From Cricetomys ansorgei (Eukaryota; Chordata; Mammalia; Rodentia; Nesomyidae), in contig JAMJFZ010001816.1 of the NCBI GenBank assembly GCA_026225945.1, positions 6,387,501 through 6,451,500 of the forward strand: a stretch of DNA of 64,000 nt. The letters are read 5' to 3'. The first letter of the stretch is position 1. Each line of letters opens with the position of its first letter. Positions 13,125-27,119 of the stretch are shown piece after piece. The translations under genes were made by a program, and so were the position numbers. Under the pieces are notes generated by a model, which was given only the letters and a program-made list of their open reading frames with translations, had not been told where the DNA came from and searched no databases.

Positions 13125-16100
13125 TTTATTTAATGAGTTCTGGTCAGAAAGAATATTGTTTTATTATTCCAAGGAGAGATAAAGCCTTGACCTTCCTAAA
13201 ACAACTTTATTATTAACCTATTTTCTTTTTATTATTCACTGAAAGAAACCAAGATCTGGACAGCATCATCAGAGGGAATCCCGCAGTGACCAGATGTGAT
13301 CAAAGGTACTAGAACTAAAGCTGATGACTCGTGTTTTCAGCTGTTTTCCTTGTATGAAATGGACGTTTACTGTTGCCGTATCAATCTCACATAACCAGAT
13401 TACCATTGCTAATTGAGCCCCTTTCACTATTTTAAACAGCCAAGACTTCGACAATTTCATTAAAATGAAGCCTTCCACTCCCAGAGACACAGATCGGTAA
13501 GTGGCCTTACCTGAAAGACTTTGATGTAGTCCCAATGTCCTAGAGTAGGAATGTTCTGTTTTTGTTTTTGTGAAGAAGACTTCTAGTTTTGTTTAGTTTT
13601 CAAAGGACTCATTTATAGCCTGTGTGTCTCTTGTAAACAGGAGACACAGCGCATTCTTCTTGAATCAGTTCCCTGGTTTGGGAGTGAGCTCTGGGTTTCT
13701 AATTTGTACCAAGACAACCTAGAGTGAAATGGAAAATGAATACAGCTAAATAAAAAGAAAAAACACTTTGAGGCAGTTAAACGAACTTGGAAAGAGTCTT
13801 TAGCTTCTTCAAAGCCCCAGACCCTCATCTTTTAGGGGACCACAACATATTATAGCAGATTGTAACCTTGAGCTTATATCTTGAGTTTTGAAGCTGTTCT
13901 CCAGCTTGCTATTTTTTTCATTAAAATAGAATTACATTACTTACCCTTCCCTTTTCTCCCTCTAGCCCCTCCAAGATACCCTTCCTACAACACTTCTCAT
14001 GCTCCCAACTCCCAAACTGAGAGTTTTTCTTCTTTCTTTTTCTTTATTATTGTTATGTACATAAAAGTACATGTGCGAACAAGAATATAGATATAACCTA
14101 CAGTGTCTGCATGTACATACCTTCAGGGCCGACCACTATGGATAAACATAAGGTGACTCATCCCTGGGAGTGATTAATTCTCTCTCCCACTAGTCGCTGG
14201 TTTTCTATGGTTTCAGTCTATGGGTGTGACCCTGTGAAATTTCTCCCTCTCACATTAGCACATCTGTTAATATTGCCAGTTTCCTAATCTTGCTTGTGCA
14301 GCCATTTCTAGGAAAGGCTATTATTCCATAGCAGACTTCCTGATATTCTGGCTCTTACGATCTTTCTGTAGCTTGTTCCACGATGTCCCATAAGCCATAG
14401 ACGAAGGAGCCGTAGTACAGATGTATCTGTTGGAACTGGATTCTCCACTCTGTTGATCTCTGCATTGTTCTTAGTTGTGGTTTTCTTGTGATGGTCACCA
14501 CTTTCTATAAAGAGAAGCTTCTTTGATGAGGAGAAGGTAGCTACATTTGTCTGTGGGTACAAGGATGAGATTTAGAACATAGTGAGGAATTATGATGGTT
14601 TAGCAAAGTGATGATAGGATCGTAGATACCATGCTCACACTAGCCCCAGAAAGATGTATAGGTTTCTAGTAGCAGGACTGATTTCCCTCCTGTTGGGTAG
14701 GCCTGAAGTCTAATTATTTGGGTGGATTTTTCTTGTCATCAATAACAGCTTGGGGAGATTACCAGTCATGTCGGTAACAGGTCTAGTAGCCACAATTGAT
14801 TATGCAATAGATAATAGGGGAACTTTGTAGCAACGCACATTTTATCAGTGAGTTAAAGTTCACATTGTTCTACTTACTTGAAATTTTATCATAATAATTA
14901 CATAACTGGGAATCATGGCCTAATATTCTGAGATGAAGGCAACAAATTATTTACAAAATGTACCCTGAACCCACCAGGAGAGACAGACAATGTAGCCTGA
15001 CCTTGTTTCCTAAATCAAGACCTTATTTTGCTCGTGTATGTTTTAATCCCTGAGGTGTTGGGGGTCTTGAACGTAGGGAATCCTGAAGGTAATTGAAGAG
15101 CAATGGCTACTCAGAAGGTACTTATCGAGCGCCTGGCAGTCAGACTGAAAACTGTATATGATATTTCCTCACTATACCATGAGACGTATATTCATATACC
15201 TTATTCTGTAAAAGAAACCATAGCTCAAAGATGCCAATTGCCTTCCAAAGGAATAAAATATACAGTAGATATAAACTCAGATTCTTCTGATGTCATCACC
15301 AAAGGTCTGTGGCTAAGTGATCCTGGACTCTCTAACAGTATTTCCTCCAGAGAATTAGAATAAAATAGAGTAATTTCTTCACAGTAATTATTGGAGTATA
15401 TTTTTCTTGTCATCAGTAAGACTTTTGGGAGATTACCCATCATGCTGGTAACAGGTCTAATGGCCATAATTAGCTATACAGTAACTAATACAGGAAATGG
15501 CCTCAACCCCTGCCTTGTACCTACCACCGTCAAATGTGTTACGTCGGCAATGATAACTCCTCTAAGAGTTTTGCCTCTGGTTTTACTGCAAGAGGCAAAC
15601 TTTACAAAAGATAGTTTGTATTTTAACATCTCCTTTCCCAAAAATCCACAGGAAAGCGACAGTTTCCTTAAGCAAGTATAACGGATTTTCTTTAAATTAG
15701 GCATCATAGAATTCTACGATGCCAGCTTGGTCGGCTAATGTAACCTGTCTGCCTATTCTTTAGTAGGGCATTAGATTTATTATAAATAGCCAAGAATCAT
15801 CACACCGTAGACAGACAAAAAAGACTGAATTATTTTAAAAGAGCGAGTTTACGGAGTGAGTCAGCCACCTGTGTCTACCATGTAACCATGCTGCCCTCTT
15901 GATCTCAGAGAAGGTAAAGAAGGGGGAATTCAGAGCACATGGTAGTGGGATGAACCGACACAAAGTCCTTTTACATCAGTGCGACAAGACACAGGCACTG
16001 ATTATTTAATAGCAAAGCAGCAGCGAATCGGAGTTCTTTTATGTGCTTTTGCTGACATTTCCAGAAGCTGAATACTTAATTCACAGTTAGAGACTGAATA

Positions 16101-19100
16101 AACTTCACTCATCCGTCAGAAATGGATACAGGCATCCCTGAGATTCCCCTGAGATCTGCATGAACAAATGCAGATGGGCACAGAATCTACATTTACTCAA
16201 TGAGAAATAGCATGGCTTTTGTCAGCAATGCGAACTGACACTAAAGAGAGATTCTGTTATCTGTAGCCAATAAGCTGACGTGTGATTAATTATTAATGTT
16301 CTAAACTTCTGCTTCCAAATAGGTACTGAAGAATACCTCATATCACTAGTGATGTTAATTTTTTTCTGGTAAAGAAGGGCATCATTAACATAAGGCAGAA
16401 AACAATTTCTATTTGTGGTCATAGTTCCGTTTATCAATACTTCCCTGTCGCTAACATATACCATCCCAGATTTTAGTTCTGTGACATGAGGACTGTTTCT
16501 TCCTATCTTCCTCCTGCACTCATATTTCATCTCAAGACGTAAACATTGTGTAAGTTACTCACTCTGTTGCTTCGTTCCCTGTAATCAATCTATCTACCAA
16601 TCGCCACTGTGGATGCTTCTCATAATAACCTCTGGAAGTGGTCCGCTGCCCTGCATTTCCCATAATGCTGTTGTAGTGAGGGTTGTTTTCTGGCCCTCTA
16701 ACCATTCTGCTGCTGGCCATGACTTCTACCTTTCAATCCGCCCACTGGGATGAACGGTGATCGTCCCACAAACCGGAATCTGGTTGTGTCATTCTCCTAA
16801 GTATAGCCCTCCATCGCCTCGGTCTAACCTCTTTAACTTTGTCTCCACAGACCACCACGATCTGGTTTTTTGTGTGGTTTCTCACCCTCAAGTCCTGTTA
16901 CTCCTCTCACAAGCAAACCCCTTTCCCATCCCCGTCATTTCTGGCTTGTACTCTTTGTTCCCTGTCATTGCGTCGCCAGAGAAGGATACTGTATATCCCC
17001 TGGGTACCAGTCTGGGTATTTCTCACTCAGAATCAGGGGAGACCCTTTCAACCTCTCTCTATACAACATCCCATATATGCATCTCCTGAGTGAACTATTA
17101 TTTAATCATCTTTTTCTTTTCTTAATAATCTATTTAATTTGAATTGTACGTGCATTGGTGTGAGTCTGTCAGAGCCCCTGGAACTGAAGTTGTAGACAGT
17201 TGTGAGCTGCCTTGTGGGTGCTGAGATTTGAACCTGGGTCCTCTGAAAGAGCAGCCAGTGCTCTTAACCACTGAGTCATTTCTCCAGTCCCATTAATCAT
17301 CTCGATCTATAAGGTCTTTAGAGGTATGAATGGGATTAAGTTGTTTATTTCTTTACTTATATACCATAATAACATAATGACACAGTGCCTGATATATATT
17401 AATTGTTTAACAAATATAACGTGAATTAAAGATTAAATCTCAGAATAATCAATGCTTTATGATAGTCTACTTAGGTAAAATCTGTTGTATTCCATTTCTA
17501 ACAGTCTAAGGCCTCATCACCAAAAATAGAAGAAATCTACTCTTTTGCGATTCATTTCTTTACTTGAGCCAATAACAGTTTTTGCTCAGTGACTCAAGAA
17601 CACTAAAATTATTACGTGTTATATTTAAAATATGTAAATCGCACATGGGTCTATTAATTTCTTGAAAATAAATTCTTTAAGAATACTCATTTAAAAATAC
17701 TCATTGAAAGAATTATAAAAACATGTAATTGTCATTCCATTTTGCTATGACAATAAGTTCAGTAATTATGTGAGTTATTTGACAAAATGCAATATTCTTT
17801 TCAAGAAGATTCATTTCCAGCTAAAAATCTGCAGGCTAAGATTAATTCCTGACATAAAAGAAAAAAAAAACATAGCTAATTTTTATGTGAAAATTTTTTA
17901 ATTTTGTAAGTGCGTTGGACACTTTACAAGAGCAGATTAAGTTAGCAGTGTAGCGGGAAACATATTGTACCCTATTAATACACACCTCCTACGTGCACAG
18001 GAGGGGGGAGAGTCGTCAGGATTGAGCTAGTAACTTTCTTGTGTCAGAATCTATCTTAGGAAGAGCTGAAAAGTGAGAACCTCTTCAATCCCCCTTGATT
18101 TGCTCTGTAAAGGAGTGCCTACTCCTTCATAGAACTATGGAGAAGGTGGTACATTATTACAAATTGGAAAATTCTCATACTGAAAAATATGCATGCAGCT
18201 TTCCACCTCAGACAATTCACATTCTGCCCCAAACGTTTCAAAATCTACATTTTAAAGGCATTCTCGGGCCTGATGTCAGGCATGTGCACGGTCCTGGGCT
18301 GGATGCTGAGCACCAAAGTGGAAATAAAAGACATGGAGAGACTTTGGATCGAGCATTTGCTCAACCTTACAACATTCAGCTCGGACTTCTATAAAAAAAT
18401 CTATTTTCACACTCTGACTCACAGTTTTTCTTCTTCTGCCACAGCATAAAAAGACACCTTGTAATACATGCGATCTCAATTAAGGAGCATTTATTTTTGC
18501 TAGCCTTTAACTTCACCAGTCTAAACATCTTTTACTGGATCTGCCATTCTCCCTAATGCTACCCAAGCGAATGCATCGTTTAGTTTACTTTACATCGTAA
18601 AGCATCGTATGCTTTACATCGTTTAGTTTACTTTAAATATTGGTGTAGGTTATTCAAATTAATAACATTATATCATACACAGCCAAACTTGATGTGTCCT
18701 GTTATCTAATAAAACAAGAAAAGTTCTGTTTAACATCTAATAATATGGTTTGTTTGATGATTCACGCTACTTTGGGAGCTTTTGCTTTGAAGGCATAGGC
18801 ACTGCTTTTGAGTTACCTAGTTGTGGAGAATGTAAGATTCTGGCTTCCTCTGCTTCCTTTTTCCTTCTTTCCAAAACTACAGCCCAAAGAGCAAGAGGGA
18901 AGTGCGTAGTCAGGGAAGCATTCAGTGTCTGCAGCAGTCACAAGAGTAATCTTGAGGAATGGAAGATGCCCACCCTCAGGCTGAGAAACTCAGTATAGAC
19001 TTTTAGGAACACCCTAACAAAACCCACAATCCCTTAAACACACGAAGTTCTGGAGGTGAGAAGTCTGAGACCAAGTTGTCATGCCATGGTTGGTTTCCTC

Positions 19101-21064
19101 TTAGGAAAATCTCTTCCAGACTTTTCTCCTGGTTTGTAAATGACTGCTTGTGTCTTCACGTATTTATGCAACACATACTTTGTTCAAGTCCATATGAGAC
19201 CTCACTCTCAAGTTGTAATTATAGATCACAGCTTCCTTAAATGTAGTACTTGGTTTCTTCAATGTTATCACAGAGGAGAGAGAATAACTAGAAAAACTTG
19301 CTGGTACAGAATTATAATTTCCCAACATTAGTACATCCTGTGACCTTTCTCCTTTTATCATTGCCAGTTTGAATGAATATGTGATGCTCCATATTTCAAG
19401 CTTTCAACCAGAAGAGACCCACTTCCTGGTGAAGGCTGTCAAGATAATATGGCAGCCTCTGATGCCACAAAGATGGCTTTTGTAACAATTAGTGAAAACC
19501 ATCAGGGTTTAGGCAAATCCAAAGCCTTCAGTCTGCATTCTAAACTTGCAGGCTTGACCTTACATAACTTTATTTGATAATATGGAAGAATTCAGTTTTG
19601 ACTTTTACATCATTCAGATTACAACAGCAATTAATATTCCTAAAATACTGTACACATTACATAATCTAATTGGAATATTTCAGCTCAAACTAAAATTATT
19701 TTCTAATTTCTACATTTTTAAAAGCATGCAGATTTTATTTTAAGTGTGAGGTTTAAATGGTTATCATATGCTCACTAATTTGCATGTTTTATCAATTATT
19801 AATGGTTTGAATATTACATGGGAAGAATTAAATCTCTCTCCACATAATTATGAAGACATTTTATTGTAATTTGCATCTCTAACAATGTTAATTTTGGGAG
19901 TGAGAATCCGTATGCTGATTCTTTGTACAGTAACTTTATTCGAATCCAGTATTTTGAAGCATGAGAAAGGAGAATTTTAGGAACTGGAGTTAATTCCAAA
20001 GATGTGAGAATTTAGGACTGCAATAAAAATGAAAAAGTCCTTCAAGATTATAAAACAAATAACTCACTTCTCCATTGCTGCTTTCTATTAACTATTACTC
20101 TTTTTTTACTTGGTTAATTCATAGCTGTAGTCATGGTGTCATGACTCATAGTTTTCTCACCAAACCTTGTGCTATTAGATATTAGGAGCCTTATATACAA
20201 AATGAAGCTCAAGCAATTATGTACTGGAGGAAATAGTAGAGGAAATGAGCTTCACTGTTTTGATTCTGAAGTGAGCTTCTCAGTAGGTTTTATGGCAAAG
20301 GCTTTCCCAACCTCATGAAGACAGGACATAAGACCTTTGAATATTGTGTTCATGTGTCAATGACTAATCTATTATAATATCCCAGAGGACCCTGTTCCAC
20401 AGAAGATGCAGAGCCATTGAGGCAGCCTATGATGTAAGAATCTAATCACCACATTTATCCTCTCCCTTGTGAATGTCTTATTCAGTTGTTGGGCTGAGAT
20501 TTTTATATTTCTGTAATCCAATAGCATGAATGAAGTCTCCAGCTCAAACACCAGAGTGTTGGTTTTATGTAAGCAGGTAGCTTGAGTCTGGCTCTTGATT
20601 CTCCTGTAAGTTAGTATTGGCTTTCACTCAGTCTTTCCAAGCTTCAGATGCCGGTACTTGAAGATCCTGTGAGATCTCAATGAGATAATTTATGTCAAAA
20701 GTGTGGTTAGTGCTTCAGGACACAAACTTAGAGCTCATTCAATGTGAGCTGAACACTTTCCAGACTGCGTTTCCCAACCTGTCTAAAGAGTGACTTCTCT
20801 CTTACTTATAAAACCTGCACTCATTCAAATGCTGTGAGAATGAGGACCTTGTGCATACGAGGCAATCTGCCATCTACCACCATATTCCAGCCATGCTTTC
20901 TTACTTAGAGATTAAATACTTCAGTGTCCTATTTCCAGTTTCCTCAACACTTATAAACCAAAGATGACTTTCTTGATTTTTTTACTTATTGTAGTATTTT
21001 CTTATTTTCTACAATTGTGTTGTAGCTAACACACACACACACACACACAGACACACACACACAG

Positions 21065-21096
<32 letters not shown>

Positions 21097-24000
21097 TTTG
21101 TTATCTATTCATTTGTTTCTTTTTTTCTTTAGAGACCAGAGCCTGGAAAAATTAACTGAAGTAAAATCTCATGTCTCTGAAAATCAGAATGGAAGGTAAG
21201 ATTGATTGTAATTGGCTTTGTTTCTTAGGATTCCATATGTACCCGAACAGTTCTTTACAAGATTTTTAGGGGAGTTGAATTGCATCATGACATTTAAATA
21301 TAAATACTGTCCAAACAAGAAAAAAAAATCATAGCATTGTATGTTTAATATCTAACACAGAAAAAATGAACAGTGTTCTAATTGTGTTAGAATTGCTCAG
21401 TCCTGTTGCTCAGTCCTGTTACTTGGTATAAAAGGTGTCATGAGAATTCAAAACCCTCTACTTGGGTTGTGAAGATTTATTTTTATTTGCTGTTGCCTGG
21501 TGGAATTTCAGTACAGAGACAAGTATCCTGGGACTCCCTGTGTTGGATGGCTATGTTCAAAAGCACACACCAATTTCTCATAGCTACAAAGCAAAATCTA
21601 ATTTTGAGATTTCTTCGTGCGACAGAGTATGAGGGCTTCAAAACTGTTGTTGACTGTTAGTATCTTATTTGGCATTAAGAATAATAGTAGGAAAAGAAGC
21701 TTTACCTCATTGCTACACATAGCTTAAGTTAGGGGGGAATTGATAACTTCTTCATGTGTAACTTCTACCCATGTATGAAGGACTCTAAACATACACATTT
21801 CCTTTCTTTAACCTTCCAAGAAGCCTCTGCTTTTTTTTTAAAGCTTCTGTGATTGTATAAGAAATAATATTGTTGGTGTTTTCTGCAGAGAGTGGAATGG
21901 CTATGGACAGAGGAGTTAGCTCACGTTCCCACACTAGTCTGCAAGATGCCTTTGAATCAGATGGAGTTTATGTTGCTCTGGTTCTCCAGATCATGTGTGT
22001 CTTGTCATGATCCCAACAGAGTCTCGGACTGAATGAGAGAGGAGAAATGTTCAGTAGGATCTGCAGCTTCTAGAAACACATTCACTTTGGGGACGTGCAT
22101 AGGACTGACACTTAACCAACCTCATTCGAACATTATTTGGAAGTGCTCAATGTACTAAAAATGAGCTGACTGGTGAAATGCAGCTAAGGAACTTTCCATT
22201 TACGTTTACTTAAAGGCTGACCCATTTTTAGTTTATGAAACAAGGCTTTGTAGGAAGGATTGACCAGGAAACAATATAGTCACATTGAATATTGGGGCTT
22301 TGGTGTATAAATTTTAGGAAACTCAATTTAGTTGAGAACAGTCTTGTTTACAGACTATTGCCCGCCTCTGTTTGTGCATCTTAAAAAACTGGTTTTGTTT
22401 TCAATTGGCACTGCTAAAGACAATACAAATGCATTTCAGTGTCACACATAGCCTTTTTCTTTGAAGCTATGCATCTCTTAAGTTGAACTTTATAGTGTGT
22501 ATCGTGTGGTTGATATTTATTTAGTGGTGCTGGAGTTTGAAACCAGAGTCTTATGAGTTCTAGGCCAGCACTGAATTTGAATACTCTTCAACAATTCTGA
22601 GCTAAGTTTATTATTCTTGGAATGACATAGCCTAATAATCATGCCAGAAAACCTTCTATGATATTATTGATCCCACCTTTTCACTACTTGCTACGACTTG
22701 GAAATTTGCTCACGAAAAAATTCCCTTAAAGCAAGAAGATCTTTAAAGATGAATAAATGGGAAGTAAGTTATGATAGATGAATACACAATATGTTAATTA
22801 CAGGCACAATTCCCCAGAGACATTTATTGACATGGAAGTTTGTACACACACTTAGGATAACAAGAATATAGTAGCTTTAAATTTATGATCTTAGGGCCTG
22901 ATGCATTTAAAATAAACACAGCACTCACGTTTGTAAAGTAGTGAACAAAACAGAGAGAAAGTTTATCCTAAGTTTAATTCATAGCTTCATACCTGGAAAT
23001 TTTAGTGTATCTCCAGCCAAGCATGAATTTTTTATAGTTTAAAAACTAAGATGGTTTTGGGTACCTTCTTCTGGTATTTTTATTGATTTTATTAGTTTCT
23101 TTTCTTTTTGTATGTAAGAGATGGTCAATTAGCACATTTTCTTCTTTAAAGGTTATATAGGATAAGTTTAAGAGTTGGCTCCGTAGTTAATAGCATGTAC
23201 TGATCTTTTAGAGGACCAGAGTTCAGTTCCCAGCACCCACGTTGAGTAGCTCACAGCTGCCTGTTATTCCAGCTCCAGAGGAAATGCTGTCCCTGGCTTC
23301 TGTGGGATCCCACACTCACGTGTACAAACCCATCCACACACAGCCTGTTTGATAATTAGGCTTACTGAAATCTTCTACAGGCTTTCTTGTATTTGCTCTC
23401 AAAACTTAGCAACACAGAAGATTCAAAATTACTACACTTCTCACTGTTTTTTCATTGAGAATTTCCTCTGTTCCATGGCAGAAATTGAATGTGTTTATGC
23501 TCTGTTAAACATGATGACATTTTTAGATCAACAGAAATCTAGGTCAGACTGCTGCAGTCTTCAAAGTATTACCTTTCATTAAAGCAAAATGGGAACTGAA
23601 ATGTCTCAAAGCAACCCCTGGCTCTTTCATTAAGTTGATGAATTCTTAGACGTGTGGTACAAAGAAGTTTCCTAAAGGGTACCTATGTTGTGAAAGCGGT
23701 CGAAGAACCAATTTTCAGTGGACTTTATCCTTGATGAAAATACATTCTATCCTAGCGTTAGATAATATGGCCTGTGTTTGTGGATTATTCTTAAAGGTAA
23801 GGCAGTGATTTTTTATGGAGCCAGTGCAATCAATAAAGCAGTCTAAGCCTTTTGCATGTATCTGTCTGGAAACCAGGTAGATATAAAGAAATATTGTGCA
23901 CTGAGTAAAATTTTAATAAAGCAAAAACACATGTAAGTGACCTTGATTTTGGGTGCCAAACACATATGTTTGCTTTCGCAGACTAGATGGCCAAGTCAAT

Positions 24001-24879
24001 GGATTCACCAACGCTCTACTGAAGGAGTCCACGGTAACCTCTGTCTATTCTTACGAAGCCAGAAACACCCTCAGGTACTACAGACAATTACAAAACTAAT
24101 GATAAGACTATCCCTGTGTTCATTTGTTTACATGCAAGATAACCATTTCTTTGAAGCATAGGTCTTTCTATGTGTAAATACCCTTGCATGAAAGTGTTGA
24201 GTCAGGAACTCAATTATTTCTGGGTCATACACAGAAGAACATAAATAAAATGCGTGTGTTGCTTTAAAGTCTATAATTAGACAAAGCATGATTGTGACTC
24301 TGATGTTGGCATTCTTCTTGTAAAGACTTATTAGTTTTGGGTGTGTATATTTGTGTAGCTAAATCTATGTGTGTGTTTCACAAATGTGATGCTGCCCACA
24401 GAGTCCAGAAAGTACCAGATTCCCTGGAACCAGAATTACAGGTGACTGGGAGCCACTCAATGTGGATGCTGGGAACCGAACCCGGGTCCTTCGCAACAAC
24501 AAGTGCTCTTACCTACTGAGCCATCTCTCCAGCCTGATGGTATTCACATTCTTGAACTAGATCTGTCTGGATGTATCATTAAACCTGAGGTTTGAATACT
24601 TAATGAAAATCCATTTTTAACTTAGAGTTTATGGGGGAAATTTATGGCTTAGAAATGAACAGGGCTTCAGGGAAACAGACACTAAAGGACACTACACGGA
24701 TAGTTAAAATGATCTTCATGCTCTAAGACAAATTTACTTAATCATTAGTTTTCATAATAATAATTCCAAAGTAGGACGAGACAGTGGTGAGAGGAATTAA
24801 GTGGTAGAGGAGGCAGAATTCTGCTGGAGTTTATTAATAATGCTTGAACATTTTCATTTGAACAGTTGATTTAAAAGGA

Positions 24880-24929
<50 letters not shown>

Positions 24930-26792
24930 TACTGTTTGCATTGAATTGGATAATAGTTCTGTCTTTATCATTCTCCCAAGTGACATTTCAAAATGAAGCT
25001 GAATGCTTTTATTGCAGCTCCAACACTGGAACCAGGAATGCCGGGCCTAAGGACACTGTTGTCTATACAAGGACATACGTGGAGAACAGGTAATGGAAAA
25101 GTGCTTCGGGTATTTCACTTCTTGTAACTGTGAAACGAGGCATGCCGTGCGAGAGGTGCTACCATTTCAGGGTGTGCTTTTTTCATAGAGAAGATAGCTT
25201 AAGAATATTATAAGTTCTGCACATAAAATTTTATGTTGTTCCCAATATTAAGAAGTTGCTAAATGACTCACGGTCATTGGATGAACTCAAGTATTTCAGA
25301 TAACTAATGAGTAAGTAATAGGATTTGCAATCGTGTGTTCTCACATAACTGTGTATGACTATTTGGTTATAACAATCTTTTAATTTGAGTCACCTCAATT
25401 CGAAGGCATTATGTACTATGACTCCTAATCTGACATAGAAGGTATATCTTTAAGTGGACATACCATTGCCCAAATTTACAGAGAATCTATGTCCTGTGAA
25501 ACTGTATGCTTGGAATGATGGATATTGCCAAGAGTGTCAGCCAAGGTCGTGGATTCACAACACACTTAGTTTTCAAGGAGTATAAAAAAATAAGAATTGA
25601 CCTAATTACAGGGTAATAGAATGGCAAAGCACACATGCAGGTATGTGACATGTGTGAGTTCACTTCAAAGAAGCCCAAGGGAGTTCGGGATCTCCTGTGT
25701 ACTCCCAGGGCAACTGAATGTCTCTTTGGGTCGAACCCATGTCTAACCTACACACGCTACCTCCAAAGTGATTGTTCTTTCAATTGAGGTCCTGCTCTAT
25801 GGTCTACTCCACGACAGTAATTACTATATATTTTAATTAAACTAAGAGATAAAACATTTAAGAGAAAATTTTAAAATAAAAATTAGTTACTGAATCTGAA
25901 AAGAAACTGGCACATAGGTAAACAGTGCGAGAATGGTCCACAGTAAAGACAAGACCTGAGCTATTGACGTGAAAGTAGGATAAAAGGAACAGACACTTAT
26001 TTGATATTTACATGGTATTCTGTTTTCACATGTTGGTAACCCTTTGGGATAGCACTTCAAAGCATTTTGTTTTCTCATTGAAACTAAGGCCAACAAGTGT
26101 GATACCAGTTTTTAAGAAACAGTAGATTTCTAGAATTAGGCACAATCTACAAAACACTATTTTCCAGAATTTTGACTTATTGAATTGTTGATTAAAAATT
26201 ATTAACTTGATTTCTGCAAGTACAGAAACTAAATCACACTTGAATCCCCTAACAATATTGAGTATTGTTTACTTTTGTAAACTACTGTGTGTATGTTATT
26301 AGAATATCTGCGTACGTGTGTACAGACAGCAATTCTCAGCGCTTGGTTTCTGCGCTGGCTTCAACAGTATCACTTGAGAACTTGGTAGATGTGAACATTA
26401 CCTGGCCTCACCCCAGACCTGAAGAATCAGAAACCCTGCCACTGGGGTCCTGGCTATCTGTGTTCTAACAAACTCAACAAGTTTCTGATGCTGATGTAGG
26501 TTTGAGAACTGTCAATATAAAAGATAATATCGTATCGTGTTCAGAGCGTTAATCTGGAGGGTTGAATATTCTGAGAGGATGGTTTCGCTACTCTTTGTTA
26601 GCCTAACATGGCAATGACGTACCTCAAATATCTCCAGCTTTCTTAAAAATCTACACTGACAGGGCAGTATAGTGTGAGGTCTTCAGTGTTAGGTTCAGGG
26701 TTGGGTTCTTGTTTGTCATTTATTAGCCTGATAGCCTTGGGAAAATGTGTGTGTGTGTGTGTATGTGTGTGTGTATGTATGTGTGTGTGTAT

Positions 26793-26836
<44 letters not shown>

Positions 26837-27087
26837 GTATGTGTGTGTGTGTATGTGCGTGTGTGTGTATGTGTGTGTGTATGTATATGTGTGTGTGTGT
26901 ATGTGTGTATGTGTGTGTGTATGTGTGTGTGTGTGTGTCTGTGTGTGTCTGTGTGTATGTGTATGTGTGTATGTGTGTGTGTGTATGTGTGTGTGTGTAT
27001 GTGCGTGTGTGTGTATGTGTGTGTGTATGTATATGTGTGTGTGTGTGTGTATGTGTGTGTGTATGTATGTGTGTGTGTATGTGTGTG

Positions 27088-27119
<32 letters not shown>

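Larger units (their letters stand above)
14860..21030 (+). other. Scel: Scel long intron, mostly unassigned
   Basis: It holds one direct-repeat copy (near 15400), a B3 (17145), a MIR remnant (20560) and a small direct repeat with inner palindrome (18574-18636). The rest is AT-rich and contains no exon I could support. Confidence 0.55.

Noticed and set aside
15103..16530. Open stretches that at first looked like a retroviral envelope remnant
   Set aside because: I could not align them with any envelope landmark. The flanks look like L1 3' UTR text and a diverged direct repeat, so no claim is made.
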